Positions 17,821-25,730 of a stretch of DNA of 64,000 nt are shown piece after piece. Positions within the stretch are counted from its first letter, which is position 1. Every line of letters starts with the position of its first letter. The stretch comes from Candidatus Bathycorpusculum sp. (GTDB lineage: Archaea; Thermoproteota; Bathyarchaeia; Bathyarchaeales; Bathycorpusculaceae): NCBI GenBank assembly GCA_009778385.1, contig WRJX01000103.1, positions 24,056-88,055 on the forward strand, read 5' to 3'. The position numbers and the translations under genes were made by a program. A model generated the notes under the pieces. It ran no database searches. It worked only from the letters and a program-made list of their open reading frames with translations, and was not told the origin of the DNA.

Positions 17821-18492
17821 ATGGTTAATTTTAGAAATGTTTTGATCGCAGTTATAGCAGCAATCCTAGTTGGCTTGCTGCTTATGGGTATTGTGGGCCT
17901 TGCTTTACAGAATAATACACCTCAGAACCTATATCCCTCTGAGGTTCGCGAGTATCAAGGCGAAAACCTCTCTTCCATGGGCAATATGCGAAACAACGCC
18001 ATAGCTGGAACCCAACACATCGACAATGAAACTTACCGTTTGAATGTTACTGGGCTTCTAAACACTACTCTTAACATGTCTTATGATGAAGTACTCTCTA
18101 GCTTTCAGTGTTACCAAAAAGTTGTAACCTTACACTGTGTAGAAGGATGGTCTACAAAAATTCTTTGGGAAGGATTTCTTGTCCAAGATTTACTTGAACA
18201 AGCTGGTTTTGACCCCGATGCATCAACCGTGATTTTCTATGCTAACGATGGCTATTCAACCGCTTTACCCATGTCTTACATAAAAGACAACAATATTCTA
18301 ATAGCCTACAAAATGAACGATGTCATCTTACCGTCTGAACGTGGTTTCCCCTTCCAGTTGGTTGCAGAAAGTCAGTATGGCTATAAATGGATAAAATGGG
18401 TAACTACTATTGAAGTCTCAAATGATAGCAGCTATTTAGGTACTTGGGAAAGCAGAGGATATCGCAATAACGCCACTATTTCTAAGCCCTAA
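17821..18492 (+). CDS. membrane-anchored molybdopterin-binding oxidoreductase-like protein (sulfite oxidase fold)
   Basis: Residues 8-29 form a single N-terminal transmembrane or signal-anchor helix, placing the rest outside. The domain matches the sulfite oxidase/YedY molybdopterin fold: YRLNVTGLLNTTLNMSYDEV, then KVVTLHCVEGWS, where Cys106 would be the molybdenum ligand. WEGFLVQDLLEQAGFDPDAST, DGYSTALPMSYIKD and GFPFQLVAESQYGYKWIKWV follow. At 223 residues it is a minimal version without heme or a dimerisation domain. The substrate is unknown. No Moco biosynthesis gene is nearby. Confidence 0.83.
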   Translation: MVNFRNVLIAVIAAILVGLLLMGIVGLALQNNTPQNLYPSEVREYQGENLSSMGNMRNNAIAGTQHIDNETYRLNVTGLLNTTLNMSYDEVLSSFQCYQKVVTLHCVEGWSTKILWEGFLVQDLLEQAGFDPDASTVIFYANDGYSTALPMSYIKDNNILIAYKMNDVILPSERGFPFQLVAESQYGYKWIKWVTTIEVSNDSSYLGTWESRGYRNNATISKP

Positions 18493-18550
18493 GCGTCTAT
18501 AAGCTTAAAAGTCCATCTTTCCATTTTGGTTTAGGTTAGCAGGACACGTG

Positions 18551-19603
18551 ATGATTCCAGAAAAAAAACAACTTCAAGTTAACAAGATTTTTCTACTTTT
18601 AGTTTTTGGTTTGGTTGCCTTCATAGTTTATTTTGTGTTTTTCGTAGACTTGGCAAGCTTTATTGAGACAATTTCGCAGACTAATCTTGCCATTTACGGC
18701 GCTTCTTTTGTTGTTTATGTTATTGGAATTTTCTTCTCCTCAATGGTTTGGCATAGTCTGTTAAATGCTTTAACTGTAAAAATGACTGTAAAAAATGCCT
18801 ATCTTTTTACATGGGTCGGTTTATTCTTTGATGCCACCATTCCTCAACTTGGTTTATCAGGTGATGTAGCAAAAACGTATTTGTTTAGTAAATCTTCAAG
18901 TGAGGATGCTGGAAAAATAGGTGCATCTGTTATAGGCCAGAAACTTTTGGTCATGACCATCACAGTAGTTACTTTCAGTGTGGGCTTAGTTTTAGTGCTT
19001 TTTAATTATGCGTTGGATCCTTTGGCTGCGTTTTCAATTGTTCTTTTTTTGCTTCTAACAATTGTTTCCCTGTTTTTAATTTACTACCTTAGCATTAAAC
19101 CCAAAGCTACCGAGGCTATACTGCGGTTTGTTACGCGTGTTGTCTTATTTTTCCGTAAAAATTGGGACTCTACTGCTTTTAACCAGCAAGTAACAGGGAT
19201 GCTGGGTAATTTCCACGTCAGCATAAGCAAGTTAAAAGCTAAACCTCGTGCTTTGATAATGCCATCTGTTTATTCGATTTTGAGTTGGTTTTTTGATATT
19301 GGGGTGATGTTTTTGGTGTTTACGGCTTTGGGTTATCCTGCACCAGTAGATAGTATACTTATTGTTTACACGGTTTCAGGTGCATTACAGGCGGTTGGTC
19401 TTGGTATTTTTGGGGTTAACGAAATTGTTATGATTTCTACTTTTCGTGCACTTGGACTGCCTGACGGGCTTAGTGTTTCAGTTACTTTGCTTTCACGTGC
19501 AGTGACTTTGTGGTTTAGGTTAATCATGTCTTATGGAGCATTTCAATGGACAAGTCTAAAATTGGCAAGACAGCAAGAACAATTGCCAATTAAACCCGCT
19601 TAA
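18551..19603 (+). CDS. lysylphosphatidylglycerol synthase/UPF0104-type flippase-like membrane protein
   Basis: About eight transmembrane helices fill the 350 residues. The family features are SMVWHSLLNALTVKMTVKNA, TWVGLFFDATIPQLGLSGDV and the late GALQAVGLGIFGVNEIVMI with its conserved Gly/Glu. LLSRAVTLWFRLIMSYGAFQ closes it. Such proteins are the membrane part of MprF-like enzymes, and stand-alone archaeal copies are thought to move lipids or lipid-linked sugars. ATG 18551 has AGGA six bases upstream and is preferred to the GTG three bases earlier. The molybdopterin protein gene lies 58 bases upstream. Confidence 0.8.
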   Translation: MIPEKKQLQVNKIFLLLVFGLVAFIVYFVFFVDLASFIETISQTNLAIYGASFVVYVIGIFFSSMVWHSLLNALTVKMTVKNAYLFTWVGLFFDATIPQLGLSGDVAKTYLFSKSSSEDAGKIGASVIGQKLLVMTITVVTFSVGLVLVLFNYALDPLAAFSIVLFLLLTIVSLFLIYYLSIKPKATEAILRFVTRVVLFFRKNWDSTAFNQQVTGMLGNFHVSISKLKAKPRALIMPSVYSILSWFFDIGVMFLVFTALGYPAPVDSILIVYTVSGALQAVGLGIFGVNEIVMISTFRALGLPDGLSVSVTLLSRAVTLWFRLIMSYGAFQWTSLKLARQQEQLPIKPA

Positions 19604-19691
19604 AGAAGTGTTTGTGTATTTGATAAACCGTTTTTATGAAAAAGCTTTAATGTAAAATTCAACATTATTTTAAATATATAATTTGGGGAAA

Positions 19692-19934
19692 ATGAGTATG
19701 CCCACATCTTTTGTATTAATTAATACTGATATTGGTTCTGAATCTAACGTTTTAAATGACTTAAAACATGTTGAAGGCGTGGAAGAAGTATCTGCTGTTT
19801 ACGGAGTTTATGATCTTGTAGCAAGGGTAAGAACAGATACAATGGATAAGCTTAAAGAGATTGTAATCTGGCGCATCCGAAGACTTGACAAGGTGCGATC
19901 AACACTAACAATGGTAGTAGTTCAAGACCGCTAA
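19692..19934 (+). CDS. stand-alone Lrp/AsnC ligand-binding (RAM) domain protein
   Basis: The 80-residue protein corresponds to the alpha/beta effector-binding domain of Lrp/AsnC regulators without the DNA-binding helix-turn-helix. The pattern is FVLINTDIGSESNVLNDLKH, VEGVEEVSAVYGVYDLVARV, then KEIVIWRIRRLDKVRSTLTM. The Gly-Val-Tyr-Asp turn is typical. Such small proteins form octamers that bind amino acids and may modulate full-length Lrp proteins. ATG 19692 or 19698 could be the start; a GGGG lies just upstream. A paralogue follows 500 bases later. Confidence 0.82.
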   Translation: MSMPTSFVLINTDIGSESNVLNDLKHVEGVEEVSAVYGVYDLVARVRTDTMDKLKEIVIWRIRRLDKVRSTLTMVVVQDR

Positions 19935-20239
19935 AACAAACATTTTTGAGAGCAACATTTTCAGGTTGTGGAAAAAATGTTTGCTATATTTATACAGCAA
20001 TAACTTGGGTAGCCGTTATTTTTTTTTATGGAATTCGCTTTACAAGTGTTTCTGCAATGATACAGGGCTGTTGCATATGAAACGACAGAATGTCAGCACG
20101 CAAAATGGAGTTATGATAAGTCTGTGTTTTTAATATTTCAGTAGTTAATGTATAAGCGGTTGCTTGTAGGTGTATCGATACAGTCACATATTTTTAAATT
20201 TTTTAAACTTGATAAAGAAACTTTAAACAGTGAAAAAGT
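19935..20239. other. gap without recognised gene
   Basis: No coding frame or clear hairpin is seen between the first RAM-domain gene and the 59-residue ORF. The AT-rich ATATTTTTAAATTTTTTAAA stretch (about 20188-20207) could contain the promoter for the downstream pair. Confidence 0.3.
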
Positions 20240-20419
20240 ATGGAGAACACAAAAAGTTTTTCCGATAAATTGATGGCAGTGGTGGATAGTAGTCTTATTG
20301 GCTGTACAAAGTTTTTAGCAACAGGTAACTGGCAGAGGTATGGGATCCATCAGACTTTTTTCGGCCTTTTTACACACGAGAGAACATCCAGTTTTCTAAT
20401 GTTATCGTTAAAAAGTTGA
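20240..20419 (+). CDS. small conserved-looking protein of unknown function
   Basis: This 59-residue frame starts at ATG 20240 (MENTKSFSDKLMAVVDSSLI) and continues through GCTKFLATGNWQRYGIHQTF to FGLFTHERTSSFLML. It ends ten bases before the next RAM-domain gene. The balanced amino-acid use, the Gly-Asn-Trp-Gln-Arg-Tyr-Gly core and the tight spacing to a real gene suggest a true protein. The ribosome site is weak (GTGA seven bases before the ATG). No family is recognised. Confidence 0.45.
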   Translation: MENTKSFSDKLMAVVDSSLIGCTKFLATGNWQRYGIHQTFFGLFTHERTSSFLMLSLKS

Positions 20420-20429
20420 AGGACGCGAA

Positions 20430-20687
20430 ATGTTGATGAGGGCATATATTCTTTTAACAACAGAAATAGGCGCCGAGAAACATGTGCTTAATTCTTTGAG
20501 AAAAATCAGTGGCGTTCAAGAAGCTCATTCGCTTTGGGGCGTTTATAACATTATTGCAAATGTGCAAACACAAGACACAGAAACCCTAAAAACAATAATT
20601 ACCACTTACATTGACAAAATTGGCAAAGTAAACTCTAAACTCACAATGATTATTGACGAAAAAATGCCAAGATTAAACTTAGCCTGA
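20430..20687 (+). CDS. stand-alone Lrp/AsnC ligand-binding (RAM) domain protein, second copy
   Basis: This is a paralogue of the protein encoded at 19692-19934: AYILLTTEIGAEKHVLNSLR, ISGVQEAHSLWGVYNIIANV, then TTYIDKIGKVNSKLTMII. It again lacks a DNA-binding domain. ATG 20430 is preceded by AAGGA six bases upstream, a good ribosome site that fixes the start and gives 85 residues. The two copies may form mixed oligomers or serve different effectors. No full-length Lrp gene is present in the window. Confidence 0.82.
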   Translation: MLMRAYILLTTEIGAEKHVLNSLRKISGVQEAHSLWGVYNIIANVQTQDTETLKTIITTYIDKIGKVNSKLTMIIDEKMPRLNLA

Positions 20688-20828
20688 TTTTTGCAAATTA
20701 TGTCTGCTTACCCATTTTCTGCATTTTGAAATATATTTTTGATGTTAAAACAACCTTTTTTTATTAATAAGCCCCAATCATCTATACACGAAGCATGTGG
20801 AGTTGGGTGTTTGACTGATACTTCCTTT

Positions 20829-22151
20829 ATGCACATTGGACTAGATGATACTGATTCAACTAAAGGCGGTTGTACCACATATCTTGCCGCGGTTTTAATA
20901 GAGAAACTCGCCCAAATGCCTATACACTTCATCGATTACCCTGCCCTGATACGTCTTAACCCAAATGTGCCTTGGAAAACCCGTGGAAACGGGGCCCTCT
21001 GTCTGCGACTCCGACACCCCCCACATTTGGCGGACGATATCAAACAGTTAGCCTTGAATCTTTGGGAACAGCACTCACATTTAAATAACAAAGGAACCAA
21101 CCCAGGAATCGTATTCTACCAACATGAAAATATCCCTAAAGAGTTGACCGCGTTTTCTAGACGAGCGGAAACCAGTATAGTTACCTTAAAAGAAGCCATA
21201 AAGCTAATTCGTCAAGTTGGTGCAGAAGCGTTAGGATACAATACCTGCAGAGGTATCATTGGTGCCACAGCAGCCATAGGTGAAACTCTAAATGGCGACT
21301 ACACTTACGAGTTAATTGCTTACCGCACAGTTGAAAATTGGGGTACAAAACGCTGTGTTGATAAAGAATCTATATTTAACATGGATCAACTGTTGCAGCC
21401 AAAAGTTTTCAACAACGTAGACACCGAAAAGAACCGTGTTATAATTACTCCACGTGGACCAGACCCTATTTTGTTTGGGATTCGGGGTGAATCAGCCGAT
21501 GTGGTTAAGCAGGCATTTGGACTTGTTAAATCTTTGGAGCCTGTGGAGCGTTGGGTAATTTTCAGGTCAAACCAAGGCACTGATGTACATTTAAGGCGAG
21601 TTAACTCAATAGATAAATTGGAACGCTACAGCTCTGTGATTCTTCAATGTGTTGTTTCCAAAAATCCGCGGATTGTGCCTGTTAGGCATGTGATTTTTAG
21701 CATCAAAGATGCCTATGGTGAAATGGATTGCGCAGCATACGAGCCCACAGGTGACTTGCGTAAAATAGCTCGGGAACTTGTGGTTGGTGATTGTATAGAA
21801 GTTATGGGCGCTGTGCATAGGTCGACAAAAGATAAGCATTTGACAATAAATCTTGAAAAAATCAATATTCTAAATCTTAATCAAAAAGTGGTGCAGCAAA
21901 ACCCGTTTTGTCCGAACTGTCAAAAACGTCTAAAGTCTATGGGTAAACATCAAGGACTTAGATGTGAGCGGTGTGGAGAAAAATTTGTTACCCTTAAAAA
22001 GCAAGAAATTGCTTTGCCACGGACACTTAAACCGGGTTTATATTTGACCTCTGCTCGATCACAGCGGCATTTAACTAAACCTTTAAGACGGTTTGGACAG
22101 GAAAAGCAAGGCGAGTCAGTTGTACTTATCGAGGGTTGGCATTCGCCATAG
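20829..22151 (+). CDS. tiaS: tRNA(Ile2) 2-agmatinylcytidine synthetase
   Basis: TiaS uses ATP to attach agmatine to C34 of the CAU-anticodon isoleucine tRNA, so that it reads AUA. The N-terminal motif MHIGLDDTDSTKGGCTTYLA, the KTRGNGALCLRL segment and the DUF1743 part (VFNNVDTEKNRVIITPRGPD) are present. An OB-fold (FSIKDAYGEMDCAAYEPTGD) and a C-terminal zinc ribbon (CPNCQKRLKS...CERCG) complete it. ATG 20829 matches the normal family start and gives 440 residues. The frame is open upstream to 20739, but those 30 residues are not typical of the family. Confidence 0.93.
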   Translation: MHIGLDDTDSTKGGCTTYLAAVLIEKLAQMPIHFIDYPALIRLNPNVPWKTRGNGALCLRLRHPPHLADDIKQLALNLWEQHSHLNNKGTNPGIVFYQHENIPKELTAFSRRAETSIVTLKEAIKLIRQVGAEALGYNTCRGIIGATAAIGETLNGDYTYELIAYRTVENWGTKRCVDKESIFNMDQLLQPKVFNNVDTEKNRVIITPRGPDPILFGIRGESADVVKQAFGLVKSLEPVERWVIFRSNQGTDVHLRRVNSIDKLERYSSVILQCVVSKNPRIVPVRHVIFSIKDAYGEMDCAAYEPTGDLRKIARELVVGDCIEVMGAVHRSTKDKHLTINLEKINILNLNQKVVQQNPFCPNCQKRLKSMGKHQGLRCERCGEKFVTLKKQEIALPRTLKPGLYLTSARSQRHLTKPLRRFGQEKQGESVVLIEGWHSP

Positions 22152-22298
22152 TGCCTTAGTCAAAGTTAAATCTTGGAAAATAAAATATGTACGACTTTTT
22201 CGTCAAGCAAGACGGAAAGGTGTGGATAAAATGTGCTATTTAACTTAACTGCAATGAAACATGGCAAAAAAGATAATACAAAAATAAGATTTAGTCGG

Positions 22299-22535
22299 TT
22301 AAGACGCTAACTGAAGTTGAGCTTTAGATGTCTTACTTGTTTTTTCCGGTTCTTGTTTTATTTCCTTATTTAGCAAAATCAGGCCTAAAATTGCTATGCT
22401 TATTCCGATTATAAACGTGATTTCCAAGTTGGAGTGATCAAGGTATTGATCAAGCATTATCCAAAGGCTTCGAAAAATTAGAATTGATGCTATAAGAACC
22501 ACAAGCTCGCCAATTACAAGTTTTACTAATCGCAT
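22299..22535 (-). CDS. small two-helix membrane protein
   Basis: The product of about 78 residues has two hydrophobic helices (VKLVIGELVVLIASILIFRS and LEITFIIGISIAILGLILL), separated by the loop WIMLDQYLDHSN. A charged tail (NKEIKQEPEKTSKTSK) follows. ATG 22535 removes a three-residue extension from an upstream TTG. It sits alone between tiaS and alaS on the opposite strand. No function is known to me; the regular hydrophobic pattern makes it a likely gene. Confidence 0.6.
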   Translation of the reverse strand: MRLVKLVIGELVVLIASILIFRSLWIMLDQYLDHSNLEITFIIGISIAILGLILLNKEIKQEPEKTSKTSKAQLQLAS

Positions 22536-22713
22536 AACCAGCAATACTCATTTGTTCATAAAAAATTTACCTGTTGCCTGTTTGACGCTAAAGTAATCTA
22601 TCAAACGGTGAACTTGAGCATCAATGCTGCTGCCTTGGGGGACAATTCTTTAAATTTGTGAAAATTATACCTTTTTCAAATAATTTATTTACGGTGTAAA
22701 ATGAGGCCGTCTT

Positions 22714-25515
22714 ATGGTTGAGAAAAGCTTTCCAGCAGAAGCATATGAATTGCCTTTCTTTAAGCAGGAAGGGTTTATGCGTAAACGCTGTCCAAAATGT
22801 GGCGAATATTTCTGGACACAAGACCCTAGCATGGAGACATGTGGGGAATCAAGTTCTGACGAATGTGGCTACTATACATTCATTGGAAATCCGGCAACAA
22901 CAAAACGTTTTACTCTACCTGAGATGCGTGAAGCATTTCTTTCATTTTTTGAGCAGAATAATCACACACGTATCAAGCCCTATCCTGTTGTAGCTCGGTG
23001 GAGAAGTGACATTTACCTAACGCATGCTAGTATTATTGATTTCCAACCATATGTAACTGAAGGTATTTCGCCGCCGCCGGCAAATCCTTTGGTTATTTCG
23101 CAGCCAAGCATTCGGTTAACTGATATTCCTAACACGGGGCCAACGTTTGGTAGACATTTAACCATATTTGAAATGGGTGGTGCCCACGCATTTAACTTGC
23201 CTGATAAGGAAGTTTACTGGAAAGATGATACAGTCCGTTATCATCATCGTTTTGTAACTGAAGTTTTAGGTATAAAAAGTGAAGAAGTAATCTACAAAGA
23301 AGGTGTATGGGTTGGCGGTGGTAACGCAGGTCCCGATGTTGAATGTATAGTGCGGGGTTTAGAAGTTGGTACGCTAGTGTTTATGCAGTACAAGGTAGTT
23401 GGTGATGAATTTGTTGAGTTGCCTATCCGTACTGTTGACACTGGCTATGGTATTGATCGTTTTGCATGGATAAGTCAAGGTGTTCCTAGTTGTTTCCAAG
23501 CCATTTACGGTAATATGTTAAACAAAATCTATGATATGGCCGGTATAACTGATGTTGATAATGGCTTTCTCTTGCAAATCGCCAAATATTCAGGTCTTGT
23601 TAATGTGGATAAAACTGCAAATCGCATGGTATTACGTAAGCGTGTTTCCCAATTAACCGGTATTGACCTTGAAACGCTGGAGCGCCATCTTATTCCGGTT
23701 GAGAATGCTTGGGCGATAACTGATCACACTAAAACCCTTTGCTTTATGTTAAGTGAAGGTGTAGTGCCCTCTAATATTCAAGAAGGCTACCTAGCAAGAC
23801 TACTTTTCCGTCGTGCATACCGTTTAATGCTTAACTTGAACATGAAACCTAGTAGTCTTTACGATATAATTGATTTGCAGGCTAATTATTGGTCAAAAGA
23901 TTTTCCGCAAATTAAAGCGATGCAAACTGAAATCGTTGAAATGCTTAAAAATGAAGAGGAAAAGTTCCAAGACACTCTTAAACGTGGTGAAGGCATGGTT
24001 AAACGCATTGCTGACGATCTTAAAGCGAAGAGTACTGGTAAATTGTCAGAAATGACTTTAACTGAACTTTATGATTCCCATGGTCTACCTCCGGAAATTG
24101 TTAAGCAGGCAGCTGAAAAAGAAGGCATACAAGTTGAAGTTCCAGAAAACTTTTACTTCCTCATCGCTAATCGGCATATGAATGCTAACAAACCCGCTGA
24201 AGAGGAGCAAACTAAAACAGAAAGCGTGCTTAAAGAGACCGCAGAAACTCTGTCTCCAACCGAGCCACTTTACTATACTGATGCTTACATGAGAGAGTTT
24301 GAAGCAAAAATTCTCAAAGTTATCAACGAAAAATATGTTGTCTTAGATAGGACATGTTTTTATCCTGAAGGGGGTGGCCAACCTGCTGATGAAGGCTGGC
24401 TAAATTTCAATGGTGTTATGGTTGCAGTAGTGGATACACAGAAAATCGGTAAAGTCATCATTCACAAAATCAATGTAAATGCGCCGTTCAAAGAAGGTGC
24501 AACCGTTAAAGGGTCCTTAAACTGGGACAAGCGTTACAGCCTGATGAAAGCACACACTGTAACTCACCTTGTTAACGGTGCAGCGCGTCGAGTTTTAGGT
24601 GACCACGTTTGGCAGTCAGGTACACAGAAAGGGCTTGAAACTTCACGTCTTGACATTTCGCATTATCGACGTTTAACCCCTGAAGAAATTCACAAAATTG
24701 AACTTCTCGCAAATCAAGCAATCATGGCAAACATGAAAATCGACATTGTATGGTACCCCCGAAATGAAGCAGAATCACGTTATGGCTTTAGGCTTTATCA
24801 AGGAGGAGCTGTTCCTGGTAAAGACATTCGAGTCGTTAAAACCGGTGATTGGGATGTTGAAGCCTGTGCAGGAACTCACCTTAAAAGCACCATCGAAGTT
24901 GGCATGATAAAAATCGTTTACACTGAACGCGTCCAAGACGGCGTAGAGCGCTTAGGATACGCAGTTGGGCTTCAAGCGCTTAGAGAAATTCAAAAACAAG
25001 AAAACTTACTTTGGAACGTTGCAGCTACTCTCTGTGCACCAGTTGAGAAACTTGATAAAACCGTTGAAAAAGTTATGAAAGAATTCAAAGAAGTTCAGCA
25101 AGATAAGCGGCGCTTAATCAAGGAGCTTGCCGAAAAAGAAAGTCAAACAGCCAAAACACCTGAAGTTGCACAAGAAATTAATGGTATATTCATTGTTAAA
25201 CGTGACTTTGGAGAAGTTATAGATGTAGATCGCATGGTAACCACTGGTAGCGAGATTATCAAACAAAATCCTGCAGCAGTGGCTGTCTTTTATGGTTCAG
25301 ATGGCAAAACAGCACGAATCATGGTTATGGTAGGTGATAATGCCGTAACAAAAGGCGTTAACGCTGGTCAAATTATCAAACAATCTGCTCCTATCATTGG
25401 CGGAGGTGGAGGTGGAAGACCAAATTTTGCACAAGGTGGTGGAACATCTCCCGACAAACTACAAGATGCTATCAAAACAGCTGAAGACATAATCAAACAA
25501 CAAATTAAGCCATAG
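22714..25515 (+). CDS. alaS: alanyl-tRNA synthetase, archaeal type
   Basis: The enzyme charges tRNA-Ala and edits mischarged serine and glycine. An archaeal N-terminal extension with a zinc-like cluster (KRCPKCGEYFWTQDPSMETC) leads into the class II core: PVVARWRSDIYLTHASIIDF, IFEMGGAHAF and DTGYGIDRFAW. The editing domain has HTVTHLVNGAARRV and VEACAGTHLKS, together giving the HxxxH and Cys-His metal ligands. The C-terminal DHHA1 domain ends with a Gly-rich loop (IIGGGGGGRPNFAQGGG). At 933 residues it is full length. T-rich runs after the stop (25514-25544) are probable terminators. Confidence 0.97.
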   Translation: MVEKSFPAEAYELPFFKQEGFMRKRCPKCGEYFWTQDPSMETCGESSSDECGYYTFIGNPATTKRFTLPEMREAFLSFFEQNNHTRIKPYPVVARWRSDIYLTHASIIDFQPYVTEGISPPPANPLVISQPSIRLTDIPNTGPTFGRHLTIFEMGGAHAFNLPDKEVYWKDDTVRYHHRFVTEVLGIKSEEVIYKEGVWVGGGNAGPDVECIVRGLEVGTLVFMQYKVVGDEFVELPIRTVDTGYGIDRFAWISQGVPSCFQAIYGNMLNKIYDMAGITDVDNGFLLQIAKYSGLVNVDKTANRMVLRKRVSQLTGIDLETLERHLIPVENAWAITDHTKTLCFMLSEGVVPSNIQEGYLARLLFRRAYRLMLNLNMKPSSLYDIIDLQANYWSKDFPQIKAMQTEIVEMLKNEEEKFQDTLKRGEGMVKRIADDLKAKSTGKLSEMTLTELYDSHGLPPEIVKQAAEKEGIQVEVPENFYFLIANRHMNANKPAEEEQTKTESVLKETAETLSPTEPLYYTDAYMREFEAKILKVINEKYVVLDRTCFYPEGGGQPADEGWLNFNGVMVAVVDTQKIGKVIIHKINVNAPFKEGATVKGSLNWDKRYSLMKAHTVTHLVNGAARRVLGDHVWQSGTQKGLETSRLDISHYRRLTPEEIHKIELLANQAIMANMKIDIVWYPRNEAESRYGFRLYQGGAVPGKDIRVVKTGDWDVEACAGTHLKSTIEVGMIKIVYTERVQDGVERLGYAVGLQALREIQKQENLLWNVAATLCAPVEKLDKTVEKVMKEFKEVQQDKRRLIKELAEKESQTAKTPEVAQEINGIFIVKRDFGEVIDVDRMVTTGSEIIKQNPAAVAVFYGSDGKTARIMVMVGDNAVTKGVNAGQIIKQSAPIIGGGGGGRPNFAQGGGTSPDKLQDAIKTAEDIIKQQIKP

Positions 25516-25613
25516 TCTTTTTGGCTTTTTCTTTTTTATATACAACAAAGTAAGCGTAGGTAAAAAGTAAAAACCTGTATTCAATAAGTCTTTAACTAGG
25601 GTATGTAAAATTT

Positions 25614-25703
25614 AATGTGGTTGACTGTTTGAGATATGATAGTGATTTAACTGATAAAGAATGGGACATAATTAAACCAGTATTTACTAATACCTATGCA
25701 TAA
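25614..25703 (+). mobile_element. IS5-type transposase N-terminal remnant
   Basis: A short frame reads RYDSDLTDKEWDIIKPVF, ending in a stop at 25701-25703. This matches the conserved opening of IS5-group transposases (DUF4096), whose pattern is Y-x-S-D-L-T-D-x-E-W-x-x-I-x-P. Nothing of the DDE catalytic domain remains and no terminal repeats are recognisable. It lies directly upstream of the beta-helix adhesin gene, which suggests that gene arrived or was rearranged near an insertion sequence. Confidence 0.6.
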
Positions 25704-25730
25704 TGTTTATCATGCGTCACGTTTATAGAT

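Noticed and set aside
20739..20828. N-terminal extension of TiaS
   Set aside because: The 30 residues are not typical of the family and a TATA-like ATATATTT lies just before them; the family start MHIGLDDTDS is preferred.
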